Translations under genes and position numbers: made by a program
Part shown: positions 1 through 9,281 of the stretch, piece by piece
Layout of the letters: each line of letters starts with the position of its first letter
Numbering within the stretch: position 1 is the first letter of the stretch
Assembly (NCBI RefSeq): GCF_008271805.1
Contig: NZ_VSRY01000145.1
Location: 1 to 64,000 of the forward strand
Reading direction: 5' to 3'
DNA from: Streptomyces sp. TRM49041
GTDB taxonomy: Bacteria; Actinomycetota; Actinomycetes; Streptomycetales; Streptomycetaceae
Length of the DNA: 64,000 nucleotides
Notes under the pieces: model-generated
Seen by the model: only the letters and a program-made list of their open reading frames with translations
Databases searched by the model: none
What the model was told of the DNA's origin: nothing

Positions 1-364
1 CCGCGTGCCGGCCGCACGCCGCGCCCCGGCGCAGGCGCCGCCCGGCCTCCGCGAGCGCCTCCGCCGGCCGTCGAACGGCCGATTCGGACGGCTGTCCGGG
101 CCATCCTGGCCGAGGCGCGCCGGCTCCTGACCGTGCCGGTCCAGGGCGTTCCTCGCACACTCACAGGCAGCCGTGCCGCCATGGCCTCGCCGGGCAGCCG
201 CACCGCGCCCCGGCCCCGTCCCGCGGCCCGACCGCGCCCGGCGCCCCCACCCCGTACCGCGCCCTGACCCCGTACCGCGGCCCGGCCCCGTACCGTCCGA
301 TCACCCCGGCCTCGCCCCCGCGATCCGGGCTGCCCCGCCGTGCGCCCGGGGGAGGCGACTCCTG
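1..364. other. No confident gene; region upstream of the glycan operon
   Basis: I see no supported gene here. One frame is open across most of the stretch, but its product is a low-complexity Pro/Arg/Ala string with no recognisable family. Positions 235-300 carry imperfect repeats of the pattern CCCCGTACCGC, read as a Pro-Val-Pro-Arg run. The last 20 bases hold a strong ribosome binding site (GGGGGAGG, about 347-354) for the first glycan gene. The promoter of the operon is probably here but no clear -10/-35 pair stands out. Confidence 0.5.
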
Positions 365-1123
365 ATGGTCTCCATGCCGTCCACCGCCGCGACCGACGCC
401 GTCCCGCGCGCCTTCGCCCGGCCGCCGGTTGATCTTGAAGTGATCCTTCCGGCTTTCAACGAGGAGCGCCGACTGCCCGCCACCGTGGCCGCCACCATCG
501 ACTACCTGCGGGGACAGCCCTGGTCATCGGCCGTCGTCGTGGTCGACAACGACAGCGCAGACCGGACCCACGAGGTCCTCGGACCGTTCCGGCACGCGCC
601 GGTCGGCGTCTACGCGATCGGCTGCAGCGACCACGGCAAGGGCGCCGCCGTCCGGCGCGGCATCGCCACCTCCTCCGCCCGGTACGTGGGCTTCGCCGAC
701 GCCGACAACGCCACCCCCATCGAAACACTCGACGCCGTCATGACCCTCCTCGCGGCCGGCAACACCGCCGTGATCGCCTCACGGCGGGCACCCGGCGCGC
801 GCTACGAGGTCGAGCAGTCCGCGCTGCGCCGCTCCGGCGGCTGGGTCTTCCGCCGCCTCGCCCATCACGCGCTGCCCGGCGTCTCCGACAGCCAGTGCGG
901 ATTCAAGTTCTTCGAGGGCCCCGTCGTACGCGACACCGTGCGCGGCTGCCGCGTCGACGGCTTCGCGTTCGACGTCGAGATCCTCGCCCGCCTCCTGCAA
1001 GCCGGACACAGCGTGGTCGAAGTACCCGTCAACTGGTCCGACGTGCCCGGGTCGACCTTCTCGCCCGGCAGGGACGGACTGCGCTCCATGGCCGACCTCG
1101 TCCGGATCTCCCTCTCCAGGTGA
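365..1123 (+). CDS. Family 2 glycosyltransferase (dolichyl-phosphate glucosyltransferase-like)
   Basis: This 252-residue GT-A enzyme most likely transfers a sugar from a nucleotide donor to a polyprenyl phosphate, as ALG5/DPM1-like GT2 proteins do. The N-terminal strand VDLEVILPAFNEE, the VVVDNDSAD loop and the metal-binding FADADN motif (around residue 100) mark the GT2 fold. The later QCGFKFF stretch is typical of the polyprenyl-phosphate branch. I chose the ATG at 365 because GGGGGAGG lies about 10 bases upstream; the open frame extends to 173 but that part is Pro/Arg-rich and unlike the family. There is no C-terminal membrane anchor. It is the first gene of a tightly packed glycan operon and could make the lipid-linked sugar used by the GT39-like enzyme encoded at 7689. 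The family assignment is firm; the sugar and acceptor are inferred. Confidence 0.88.
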   Translation: MVSMPSTAATDAVPRAFARPPVDLEVILPAFNEERRLPATVAATIDYLRGQPWSSAVVVVDNDSADRTHEVLGPFRHAPVGVYAIGCSDHGKGAAVRRGIATSSARYVGFADADNATPIETLDAVMTLLAAGNTAVIASRRAPGARYEVEQSALRRSGGWVFRRLAHHALPGVSDSQCGFKFFEGPVVRDTVRGCRVDGFAFDVEILARLLQAGHSVVEVPVNWSDVPGSTFSPGRDGLRSMADLVRISLSR

Positions 1124-1128
1124 CCGAC

Positions 1129-2553
1129 ATGACCGCACTCGACCAGCTCGGCAGAGCGAACGTCCTGTTCCTCAACTGGCGCGACCCCTCCCATCCACGG
1201 GCCGGCGGCGCCGAGGCGTACTGCTACGAGATCGCCCGCCGGTTCGCCGCGGCCGGCGCCCACGTCACCCTGTTCGCCGCCCGCCCGCCCGGCTCCACCC
1301 CGGAGTGCGTCTCGGACGACATCAGGGTCCTGCGCGCGGGCGGCACTTTCGGGGTCTACGCCGCCGCGGCACGCCACCTCGTACGGCATCGTCAGGCGTA
1401 CGACGCCGTCATCGACTTCCAGAACGGCATCCCGTTCTTCTCGCCTCTGTTCACACCCCGCTCGACCGCGGACGTCTGCGTCATCCACCACGTCCATCAG
1501 CACCAGTTCGACCTGCACTTCCGCTGGCCGGTCAACATCGTCGGGAAGGTGCTGGAGAAGCAGGCCGGCCGGCTGGTCTACCGGGGACGCCCCGTGGTCG
1601 TCGTCTCGCCGTCCACCCGCGAAGGAGCACGGCGCGAACTCGGCCTGCACAACCCGATCTACATAGTGCCCAACGGCAGCCCGCCGCACCCGCCGACCAC
1701 CGCCGCACCGCCGCCGCGCAGCAGCACACCCGTCATCGCGGTCGTAAGCCGGCTCATGCCGCAGAAGCGGCTCGACCTCCTCGTCGGGGCCATGCCCGAG
1801 CTGACCCGCCGGGTGCCGGGCCTGCGCCTCGACGTCGCGGGCGACGGCGACGAACTCGTCCGGCTGCGCGACCTCGCCGAACGAGCCGGCCTCGACGGCG
1901 CGGTGCGCTTCCACGGGCACGTCACCGAGGAGCGCAAGCGGGAGCTCCTCGCCCGCGCCTGGCTCACCGTCGTACCCTCCGTCGCCGAGGGCTGGGGCCT
2001 CACCGTCATCGAGGCCAACGACGTCGGCACACCCGCACTCGCCTATGACGTGCCGGGCCTGCGCGACGCCATCTGCCACGGCCGCAACGGATGGGTGATA
2101 CCCCCGGACTCGGATCTCACCAACGCGGCCACCGAAGCCCTGAGGGAGCTTCACGACCCCGCCGCCCGGGAGCGGACCGCGATCCGATGCCGGGCCTGGG
2201 CCGCCGCGTACTCCTGGGACGACAGCGCCGAGCGCCTGGCGACGGTCGTGCTGGAGGAGATGCGGCGCGCCCGTCGGCACCGCCGCTCGCGCCGCAGGCC
2301 GAGCGACCTCACCGTCGTCACCAGGTTCCGGGCGGCGGACGCCGACATCCTCGTCCACGCCCTCACCAGCTCACTGCGGCAGACCGACGGCTGGACACGG
2401 CACGGGGACGACTTCCGGCTCCTCCTGCACGGCTGCGACGAGGTCCGCGCCCTCGGCGCCCTGCGGCGGCTCGGCGTGCGGGCCGACCAGGCCGAGGTCG
2501 GGCTGGCGACCGGGCAGGACGAACTGCTCGGCCACGGGGAGAGCCCGCCATGA
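1129..2553 (+). CDS. Family 4 glycosyltransferase
   Basis: A 474-residue GT-B glycosyltransferase expected to add a sugar to a lipid-linked or nascent polysaccharide at the inner face of the membrane. The N-terminal half has the glycine-rich acceptor loop (NWRDPSHPRAGGAEAY), and the C-terminal half carries VVSRLMPQKRLDLLV and the nucleotide-sugar motif EGWGLTVIEA with both glutamates of the E-x7-E pattern. The ATG at 1129 lies 8 bases after AGG; a GTG at 1120 is an in-frame alternative overlapping the previous stop. The last 90 residues after the GT4 domain are Arg-rich and look like a family-specific tail. It overlaps the next gene by 4 nt, implying translational coupling. Donor and acceptor cannot be read from the sequence. 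Confidence 0.88.
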   Translation: MTALDQLGRANVLFLNWRDPSHPRAGGAEAYCYEIARRFAAAGAHVTLFAARPPGSTPECVSDDIRVLRAGGTFGVYAAAARHLVRHRQAYDAVIDFQNGIPFFSPLFTPRSTADVCVIHHVHQHQFDLHFRWPVNIVGKVLEKQAGRLVYRGRPVVVVSPSTREGARRELGLHNPIYIVPNGSPPHPPTTAAPPPRSSTPVIAVVSRLMPQKRLDLLVGAMPELTRRVPGLRLDVAGDGDELVRLRDLAERAGLDGAVRFHGHVTEERKRELLARAWLTVVPSVAEGWGLTVIEANDVGTPALAYDVPGLRDAICHGRNGWVIPPDSDLTNAATEALRELHDPAARERTAIRCRAWAAAYSWDDSAERLATVVLEEMRRARRHRRSRRRPSDLTVVTRFRAADADILVHALTSSLRQTDGWTRHGDDFRLLLHGCDEVRALGALRRLGVRADQAEVGLATGQDELLGHGESPP

Positions 2554-5045
2554 GCCTCGCCCGCGCCGCACCCCCGGCCGTACCGGTGGCCCCGTCGTTC
2601 ACGGAACTCGCCGCACGTCCCGACGAGGTCACGGCGGTCAGCGGGGCACGGTGGATCACCGCCGCCTCACTCAGCGTCGGCGCCCTCAACTACGGCTACG
2701 CCCTCCTGCTCACCCGGCTGCTCGACGTCGACGCGTTCGCCACGTTCGCCGCCGGGCAGGGCCTGCTGCTGTGCGCGGCGACCGTGGCCGTCGTGGCCAT
2801 ACCCTGGGTGCTCGCCCAGACCCTCGCCCGCGCCACGTCGCCGGTCGCCCGTGCCGACGCCGTCCGGGTCGCCGTACTGATCGCCGTCGCGGGCGGTACC
2901 CTCGCCGCCGCGCTCGTCGCCACCGTGGCGGCACAGTTCGCCGGCGCGCCCACCACCCTGGTACTGGCCGCCGCCACCCTGCTGATCTACGTCACCCGCG
3001 TCACGGTCGGCTGGCTCCAGGGCACCGAACGGATGCGGACGCTCGCGGGCGTCACCACCAGCGAGGCCATACTCAAGATCGCCGTCGGACTGCTCCTGGT
3101 GTCCGCCCTCGGGCTCAGCGACACCGGAGCCCTGGCGGCGTTCGGCATCGCGGTCCTGCCCTTCCTGATCTGGTGGCCCCGCCGGGCCGGGACCGGCCGC
3201 CGGAGCCGACTCCACGCCACCGCCGACCACGACCTGTGGCGCCGCGCCGCGGAACTCGGCGCGATCCAGGGACTGGTGGCCCTGATGGCCGGGGCGGACC
3301 TGGTCCTGGTCGCGCTGCTGCCCGCCCAGGGCACCGAAGCGGCCAGCTATCAGGCGAGCGTCATGGTCGGCCGGGCCCCGCTGTTCCTGGCCGGCGCCAT
3401 CTCCCTGGCCTTCTTCCCCGCTCTGTCGCGGCGTCGCGCGGGAAACCCCCTCGCCTCGAACGCCCTGCGGATGTACCTCATCGTGGCCCTGCCGCTGACG
3501 GCCGTGTGCGCCACGGCGCCCCCGCCGGTACTGAACACCGTGTTCCCCGCGGGATACGACCGGATGAGTTCCCTGCTGGCGTTCACCGCGATCTCCGGTT
3601 TCGCGATCGGCGGGATCAACCTCCTCGCGACCTTCTTCCAGGCCGTGAACGACCGTTCCTGCCTGCGTCGGCAGGGCATCGGGCTGCTTCTCTTCACCGT
3701 GGCCCTGCTGGTCGGCTGGCGGGTCGGCGGAATCCTGGGCGTCGCGATCGGCGGCACCTGCGGCACCGTCACCGCCCTGCTGCTCCTCGCCCACAGGCTG
3801 GTACGCGCGCAGGGGTTCGCCGTGTTCACCCGGCTGCCGCTGGCCGAGCCCCTTCTCGTCATCGGCGCCCTGCTCGTACTGCGGCCGTTTCCCGCCGTGT
3901 GGCTGGCCGCGGCCACGGCTGCCGGGACCCTGGCGGCCGTACGGTTCCTCCGCCACCGCGCGGACCGCGAGGCCCCGTCCCGGGACCGTGACGCCCCGTC
4001 CCGGGACCGCGAGGCCCCGCCCCCCGTCCGGGCGCAGGCGTCCCCCTCGGCGGGCGGCGTGAACGGTACGGCGCCCCCGCCCCGCACCCGAGTGAACGGC
4101 ACCCCGCGCCAGGTCGCCCGGCCCGCCCGTCCCGACGCCGCGCCCGACGGTGGCGTCCGGCTGCTGGTCGACGCCGTGTGGCGGGGCGACGTACGGTCGG
4201 CGGGGGACGCCGAACTGCGCGGCGCCCTGGCCGCGGCCCGGCGCAACCAGGTCGAAGGGCTGCTCGCCCGCGCCTACCCCCGGCAGCTCGCCAGGACCCT
4301 GGCCGAGGTCGACACCCGCAACGAGCGGTTCCGCCACAACCTGGACGAGGTGACGGACCTGCTCCGCGCCGCCGGCATCCCCGCCGTCCTCATCAAGGCG
4401 GACGCGACGGGCGACCACACGTACACCAACTTCGACCTCGTCGTGCCCGACGGCCGGTGGCACGCGGCCGGCGAGGTACTCGCCGACTGGAGCGCGCACC
4501 GGTCGGTGTACTGGCTGGAGCGCTCCACCAAGGTGCTCGTGCACCCGCCGATCGGACCCGCCGCCCATCTGCACGCCTCGGTGTCGTGGTTCGGCGTCCC
4601 GGTGGTGCCCACCGACGGGCTGTTCGCCCGGGCGGTGCCCTCGCCCGGACACACCTGGCTGGTCCCCGGCCCGGCCGACCGGCTGCGGATCTGGCTGTCC
4701 CACGGCCTGTTCCAGAACCTCTCCCTGGACCTCTCCGAACTGCTGGCGATCCGGCCCCTGCTGCGGCCCGCCGTGGTCATCGAGGCCGGCCGGGAGGCCG
4801 CGCGGGAGGGCTGGGCCACCGGCGGACGTCTCGCGCTGAGCACGGCGCTCGACACCATCGGCAGGCTCGACCGCGGCGAGCCCGTCGAACTGCCCGTGCC
4901 GCTCCCGCTCAAGACCTCGCTGCGGGTGGCGGCGGAGCACTCCCGCCATCTGCTGCGCCAGGGCCGCACCGGTACCGCGGCCCGCGAAGCGGCACTCAGG
5001 CTGCCGCTCGTGGTCGCCAAGAGACGAAGGACGGATTCCTCATGA
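2550..5045 (+). CDS. Polysaccharide flippase fused to a nucleotidyltransferase-like domain
   Basis: An 831-residue two-part protein. Residues about 25-465 are a polytopic membrane domain of the polysaccharide-export (Wzx/MATE-like) type with about 12-14 hydrophobic segments, expected to flip a lipid-linked glycan. A Pro/Arg/Asp linker built from 21-bp DNA repeats (3963-4022) follows. The C-terminal 300 residues resemble the uncharacterised NTP_transf_5 family: the VLIKADATGD and YTNFDLVV stretches match its usual LLKG...Y...DIDLLV core, although the first acidic residue of the pair is Asn here. The ATG at 2550 overlaps the previous stop (ATGA), and the gene overlaps the next by 4 nt. The flippase call is firm; the C-terminal role is a guess (modification of the cargo or of a phosphate head group). 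The fusion is continuous with no internal stop. Confidence 0.8.
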   Translation: MSLARAAPPAVPVAPSFTELAARPDEVTAVSGARWITAASLSVGALNYGYALLLTRLLDVDAFATFAAGQGLLLCAATVAVVAIPWVLAQTLARATSPVARADAVRVAVLIAVAGGTLAAALVATVAAQFAGAPTTLVLAAATLLIYVTRVTVGWLQGTERMRTLAGVTTSEAILKIAVGLLLVSALGLSDTGALAAFGIAVLPFLIWWPRRAGTGRRSRLHATADHDLWRRAAELGAIQGLVALMAGADLVLVALLPAQGTEAASYQASVMVGRAPLFLAGAISLAFFPALSRRRAGNPLASNALRMYLIVALPLTAVCATAPPPVLNTVFPAGYDRMSSLLAFTAISGFAIGGINLLATFFQAVNDRSCLRRQGIGLLLFTVALLVGWRVGGILGVAIGGTCGTVTALLLLAHRLVRAQGFAVFTRLPLAEPLLVIGALLVLRPFPAVWLAAATAAGTLAAVRFLRHRADREAPSRDRDAPSRDREAPPPVRAQASPSAGGVNGTAPPPRTRVNGTPRQVARPARPDAAPDGGVRLLVDAVWRGDVRSAGDAELRGALAAARRNQVEGLLARAYPRQLARTLAEVDTRNERFRHNLDEVTDLLRAAGIPAVLIKADATGDHTYTNFDLVVPDGRWHAAGEVLADWSAHRSVYWLERSTKVLVHPPIGPAAHLHASVSWFGVPVVPTDGLFARAVPSPGHTWLVPGPADRLRIWLSHGLFQNLSLDLSELLAIRPLLRPAVVIEAGREAAREGWATGGRLALSTALDTIGRLDRGEPVELPVPLPLKTSLRVAAEHSRHLLRQGRTGTAAREAALRLPLVVAKRRRTDSS
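3963..4022 (+). repeat. Three 21-bp tandem repeats in the flippase linker
   Basis: The unit GACCGCGAGGCCCCGTCCCGG occurs at 3963-3983, with close copies at 3984-4004 and 4005-4022. It encodes a repeated Asp-Arg-Glu-Ala-Pro-Ser-Arg linker between the membrane domain and the C-terminal domain. Unit number could vary between strains. Confidence 0.85.
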
Positions 5046-6916
5046 CCAGGTCCACGACCGGCTCCCGGCCCGAGCCCCGCCCCCGGCTCCGGTCCGCCAC
5101 CTCCAGGGACAGCATCCTCGTCGCAGTGTCGGGGCCCGACGGGGCGGGCAAGACGACACTCGTCGGCCGACTGGTCCCGCTGCTGCGCGCGAAAGGGTAC
5201 GTGGTCACCAGGACCTACTGCTACGGCTGTGTCCTCTGCCGCCGCTTCCCCCGCCGCCGCGCGCGGTCGGCGCCGCCACCGGACGGGTTCGCCGCCCGCG
5301 CCCTCACTACGCTCGGTGCCGCACTGGACGCCGTGCACGCCCGGGTGGACGCCGCCGACCTGGCGCTGCGGCTGGCCGTGGCACGGCTGCTGTCGGCGAT
5401 GCGGGGCCGGGACGGCGGGCCCACCGTGATCGTCTCCGACCGCGGACCGCTCGACGGCCTGGTGAAGTTCGACCCGCCCGCGTCCTCACGCACCGCCGCC
5501 CTCTTCAAGCGGCTCGACCGCGCGTACGACCTGACGCTGCTGCTCGACGCCCGCCCCGGCGCACGCGCGGACGGCGCCGTCCGGCACCGGCCCGGTGGGC
5601 GGCGCTCGGGCGACCCGCGCGAACGGTTCCGGCGGTGGGCACCGTCGCTGACCGGCGTCGTGCCGATGGGCGTCGGCGCGGACCCGCCTCCGGCGGCCGC
5701 CGAGACGGCTCTGCGGCTCGTACGGGAGTGCGCCGCCGCCGCGCGGACCGGCCCCGCCGCCGAGCCGGCCGCCCGTAGGCGTGTGGTCGTGTCGATCTAC
5801 GACGACGCGACCAACGAGGACTACCGGGGTGGCGGAGCCGTCGTCGTCGACAAGGTCGCCCGCAGGCTCTCCGAGGAGTTCGACGTCACCGTCCTCACCG
5901 CCGGCCGGCACAGCGGCACATCGGTCCGCGACGGACTGCGCTACCGTCACCTGCCGGTGTGCTGGGCGGGCCCCCGGGCCGGGCAGCTGCTCTTCCAGGC
6001 CGCGCTGCCCCTCATGGCCCGCCGCATCCCGCACGACGTCTGGCTGGAGAGCTTCACCCCGCCGTTCACGACCAGCTTCCTGCCCCTGTTCACCAAGGCG
6101 CCGGTCGTCGGCGTCAACCAGTGCCGGGGCGGAGAGTCGACCTGGCGGAAGTACCACGTCCCGACGTTCCTCGTCGAGTACTTCGGGCTCCGCTTCTACC
6201 GCGACATCGTCGTCCTCAACGGAGCCGACGCCGCCGACACCCGGCGCCACAGCCCGCACGCCTCCATCCACCTCATCGAGAACGGCGTCGACCCCCGGGA
6301 CGTGGACGACAGCGCGTTCGGCAACGGCGGCCACATCGTCTGCCTCGGCCGGATCGACGTGAAGATGAAGGGCCTGGAACTGCTGCTGCCCGCCTACGAG
6401 AAGGCGGCGCCCGACCTGCCCCTGCTCATCGCGGGACACGGCACCCCGACCGAGGAACGCAGACTGAAGGCCCTCCTGGCCAGGACGGACCGGGACGTCC
6501 GCTGGCTCGGCTACACCACCGAGGAGCGCAAGGAGCAGCTGCTGGCCGACAGCGCCTTCATGGTGATGCCCTCACGGCACGAGACCTTCGGCCTCGTCGC
6601 CCTGGAGAGCATGTCGTACGGCAAGCCCGTCCTGCACTTCGAACTGCCCTGGCTCCACTGGATGTCCGACAAGGGCAACGTCGGAGTGCCCCCCTTCGAC
6701 GTCGACGGGTACGCCGAGCAGATCCGCCGCCTCGCCGCCGACGCAGGCGCCCGCCGCGACCTCGGCCGACGGGCCCACCAGGCCTCCCAGTACTACACCT
6801 GGGACCGGATGACCGGCCGCTATCTCGCTCTCGTCCGGCAACTGCTGACACCGCCGGCGCCCGGGACGCAGCCCGTACCCGAGGAGGTGGACGCGTCATG
6901 GCCCGTGACCCGCTGA
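5042..6916 (+). CDS. Thymidylate-kinase-like domain fused to a family 4 glycosyltransferase
   Basis: A 624-residue bifunctional protein. Residues 20-230 are a P-loop kinase of the thymidylate kinase superfamily, with Walker A GPDGAGKTT near residue 38, a DRGP motif and an RERFRRW-like lid region. Residues about 245-610 form a GT-B glycosyltransferase with VCLGRIDVKMKGLELLL and SRHETFGLVALESM (E-x7-E). The ATG at 5042 overlaps the previous stop by 4 nt. In glycan clusters, TMK-like domains are thought to phosphorylate sugars, lipids or other small substrates rather than dTMP; that is inference here. The downstream deacetylase starts inside the 3' end of this gene. Both domains look intact. The two activities may act one after the other on the same intermediate. 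Confidence 0.82.
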   Translation: MTRSTTGSRPEPRPRLRSATSRDSILVAVSGPDGAGKTTLVGRLVPLLRAKGYVVTRTYCYGCVLCRRFPRRRARSAPPPDGFAARALTTLGAALDAVHARVDAADLALRLAVARLLSAMRGRDGGPTVIVSDRGPLDGLVKFDPPASSRTAALFKRLDRAYDLTLLLDARPGARADGAVRHRPGGRRSGDPRERFRRWAPSLTGVVPMGVGADPPPAAAETALRLVRECAAAARTGPAAEPAARRRVVVSIYDDATNEDYRGGGAVVVDKVARRLSEEFDVTVLTAGRHSGTSVRDGLRYRHLPVCWAGPRAGQLLFQAALPLMARRIPHDVWLESFTPPFTTSFLPLFTKAPVVGVNQCRGGESTWRKYHVPTFLVEYFGLRFYRDIVVLNGADAADTRRHSPHASIHLIENGVDPRDVDDSAFGNGGHIVCLGRIDVKMKGLELLLPAYEKAAPDLPLLIAGHGTPTEERRLKALLARTDRDVRWLGYTTEERKEQLLADSAFMVMPSRHETFGLVALESMSYGKPVLHFELPWLHWMSDKGNVGVPPFDVDGYAEQIRRLAADAGARRDLGRRAHQASQYYTWDRMTGRYLALVRQLLTPPAPGTQPVPEEVDASWPVTR

Positions 6917-7692
6917 CCGCCCTCGTCGACCGGGGCGCCCCCCTGGTGGTTCTGTCGCCCCACCTCGACGACGCCGTCCTCTCCTGCGGGGCCCTGATGA
7001 CGTACGCCCGGCACCACATCCCGGTCACCGTCCTCACCCTGTTCACCGAGGGTGCCCCGCCTCCTTACACCCTCTCCGCGCGCCGCTACCTCCATCAGAC
7101 CGGGGCGTGCGACGCACAGCGGCTGTACGCCGACCGGCGGGCCGAGGACCGGGCCGTCCTCGACGGCATGGGCGTCACATGGCGGCACGCCGGGGTCCCC
7201 GAAGGGCTGTTCCGCCGCAAGCCGGACCGCGCGCCCGAAGGGACCCGGCGGGTCAACGGGCTGCTGCCCGAGCCTGCCCACGTCTATCCGACGTACCGGC
7301 GCCATCTCACCGCGAGCCGGATCTCCCACCACGACAGCGGCGTCCTGCGCCTGATCGCCGCCGTCCTGGACGCGCAGGCCCGCGCGGGACCCCTCGCCCT
7401 CCTCGCGCCCCTGGCCGTCGGGGGGCACGCCGACCATCTGCTGGCCCGTACGGCCGCCGAGCTGAGCGGCCACCAGGTCACGTACTACAGCGACTTCCCG
7501 TACAACCAGCACCACGAGATCGACACCGCCTTCACCCGGCGCAACCCGCTCACGGCCACCAGCTGGCAGCGCGGGCTCGACGACAAGGCCGCCCTGATCC
7601 GCGGCTACCGGACGCAGGCGGACGCGCTGTTCCCCGACGGGCACATCCCGCTCGTACCGGAGATCTACCTGGGACCGGAGCACGACCGATGA
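6898..7692 (+). CDS. PIG-L family de-N-acetylase
   Basis: A 264-residue zinc-dependent LmbE/PIG-L deacetylase, expected to remove an N-acetyl group from a GlcNAc-type sugar. The metal and catalytic motif PHLDDAVLSCGALM is at residues 22-35 (H-x-D-D), and the third ligand region GGHADHLL is in the second half. It is slightly longer than the common 230-250 residues. The ATG at 6898 is preceded by the strong GAGGAGGTGG at 6881-6890; it starts inside the previous gene (19-nt overlap) and overlaps the next by 4 nt. Its place between glycosyltransferases suggests it trims an amino sugar of the glycan. Mycothiol MshB and lincomycin LmbE belong to the same fold, but neither pathway is represented nearby. 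Confidence 0.87.
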   Translation: MARDPLTALVDRGAPLVVLSPHLDDAVLSCGALMTYARHHIPVTVLTLFTEGAPPPYTLSARRYLHQTGACDAQRLYADRRAEDRAVLDGMGVTWRHAGVPEGLFRRKPDRAPEGTRRVNGLLPEPAHVYPTYRRHLTASRISHHDSGVLRLIAAVLDAQARAGPLALLAPLAVGGHADHLLARTAAELSGHQVTYYSDFPYNQHHEIDTAFTRRNPLTATSWQRGLDDKAALIRGYRTQADALFPDGHIPLVPEIYLGPEHDR

Positions 7693-9281
7693 CCGCCACC
7701 GCCCTCACCCGCATCCCGGACGCACCGCCCGGTACACCACGCCGCCGACGGGTACCCGTCGCCCTCCTGGCCATGGCCGCCTTCCTCCTGACGGGAGCGG
7801 TCCGGCTGGTGGGCGTCGGCCCGTCCGCGGACCTCTTCGTCGACGAGCTCATCTACCGCGAACTCGGCATGAGCGCCGCCCAGGGCGGCTTCCCCAGGAA
7901 CGAAGACGGGCTGTTCTTCCTGCATCCGCCGGGCTTCTTCTACCTGCAGGCCGGCTGGGGAGAGCTCTTCGGCTTCGAGCCGGACGTCGTGACCGGCGTC
8001 TACGACATCCGGGTCCTCAACGCCCTGCTCGCGGCCTGCACGGCCGTGCTTCTCCTCCTGCTGGTGGTCCGCCTGGCGTCCCGCACGGCCGGGGCCGTGG
8101 CCGCGCTCCTGTTCGCTCTGGACCCCTACATCATCCGGCAGAACAACCGGGCGATGCTCGACACGGAGACGATGATGTGGACCCTGGCCGGCTACCTGGT
8201 GCTGTTCGGCCTCATCCGCACCCCCCTCCCGAAACGCGCGCGCACCCGGGCGGCCGGAGCCGGCCTGCTGTTCGGACTGGCCCTGCTCACCAAGGACCAC
8301 TCCGCGCTGATCACCCTGCTGCCGCTGGGCTGCGCCCTGCTGCTGGGCTGGGGGCCACCGAGGAAGCTGCTGCTGATCACGGTGTCCACGGCCGTCGTAC
8401 CGTACGGCCTGTACGTCGCCGCGGTCGCCGCGGCCGGTCACTTCGACGCGTTCCTGGACGCGAAGTCCGCCGGTGTGAGGCGACTGCTCGGACTGGTCCA
8501 GGAATCCGGGTTCAACGCGCCCGGCACACCGTCGCTGGCCGACAGGCTCGCCGACGAACTGACCCTCTACGGCTCCACGTACGTCCTCCTCGCCCTCGGC
8601 CCCGCCGCCCTGGTCCTCCTGTGGCGGAGCAAGGCCCCGGCCCGCCGGATGCTGGCACTCTTCCAGCTGTGCGCCGGCCTCACCCTGCTGTACGCCCTCG
8701 CCAAGGGCACCCTTGAGGAACAGGCCCTCTACCTGCTGATCGTGCCCAACCTCGCGGCGCTGACGGTCGCCTTCTCAGGACGCACCCGGCCCCGTCCACA
8801 CCGCGCGCCCCGCCCCGCGCGCCACCGCACGGCCCGCGTGGCCGCCGTCGCCCTCCTCGCCGCCACGACGGCCTTCGCGAGCACCTCCTACGCCGCCGGC
8901 CGCCTCCAGGACGACGACGGCTACGCCCGGCTGCGCAGCTACATGTCCGAGCACATCCCGGCGGGCACCCCCGTCGCCGCCATCGACGGAGGAGCCACCC
9001 GCGGCATCTCCACCTGGGCGCTGCGGGACCGCTACCGCCTCGGCGAGTGGCTGACCCCGCAGGACAGGGCCGAGGCACAGGCACGCTACCTGGTGATCCC
9101 CTGGAAGGTGATCGAGGAGGGCTACGGCGGCCTCGACGAGCGGCAGGCACGGAGCCTCGCCGCCGAGGGGAAGCTGCTGTTCTCCACGCACGGCAGGACC
9201 TACGGCACGCTCGCCCTGTACGAGCTGCCACCGCTCGCCCCGGCCGCCCCGGGCACCCAAGGGGGTGGGCATGGCCGCTGA
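7689..9281 (+). CDS. Membrane glycosyltransferase of the ArnT/PMT (GT39) type
   Basis: A 530-residue polytopic membrane protein of the GT-C class, using a polyprenyl-phosphate sugar to glycosylate an extracytoplasmic acceptor. After one N-terminal helix comes the signature DELIYRELG loop, with the acidic residue expected at the catalytic site, followed by FFLHPPGFFYLQ and about ten hydrophobic helices. The second acidic motif LDPYIIRQNNRAMLDTETMM is also typical. The C-terminal 160 residues form a soluble outer domain. The ATG at 7689 overlaps the previous stop (ATGA). It is the likely consumer of the lipid-linked sugar made by the GT2 enzyme encoded at 365. The acceptor is unknown. Confidence 0.85.
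   Translation: MTATALTRIPDAPPGTPRRRRVPVALLAMAAFLLTGAVRLVGVGPSADLFVDELIYRELGMSAAQGGFPRNEDGLFFLHPPGFFYLQAGWGELFGFEPDVVTGVYDIRVLNALLAACTAVLLLLLVVRLASRTAGAVAALLFALDPYIIRQNNRAMLDTETMMWTLAGYLVLFGLIRTPLPKRARTRAAGAGLLFGLALLTKDHSALITLLPLGCALLLGWGPPRKLLLITVSTAVVPYGLYVAAVAAAGHFDAFLDAKSAGVRRLLGLVQESGFNAPGTPSLADRLADELTLYGSTYVLLALGPAALVLLWRSKAPARRMLALFQLCAGLTLLYALAKGTLEEQALYLLIVPNLAALTVAFSGRTRPRPHRAPRPARHRTARVAAVALLAATTAFASTSYAAGRLQDDDGYARLRSYMSEHIPAGTPVAAIDGGATRGISTWALRDRYRLGEWLTPQDRAEAQARYLVIPWKVIEEGYGGLDERQARSLAAEGKLLFSTHGRTYGTLALYELPPLAPAAPGTQGGGHGR

Noticed and set aside
1..364. N-terminal extension of the first glycosyltransferase to base 173
   Set aside because: The added 64 residues are Pro/Arg repeats unlike GT2 enzymes, while the ATG at 365 has a strong ribosome binding site.
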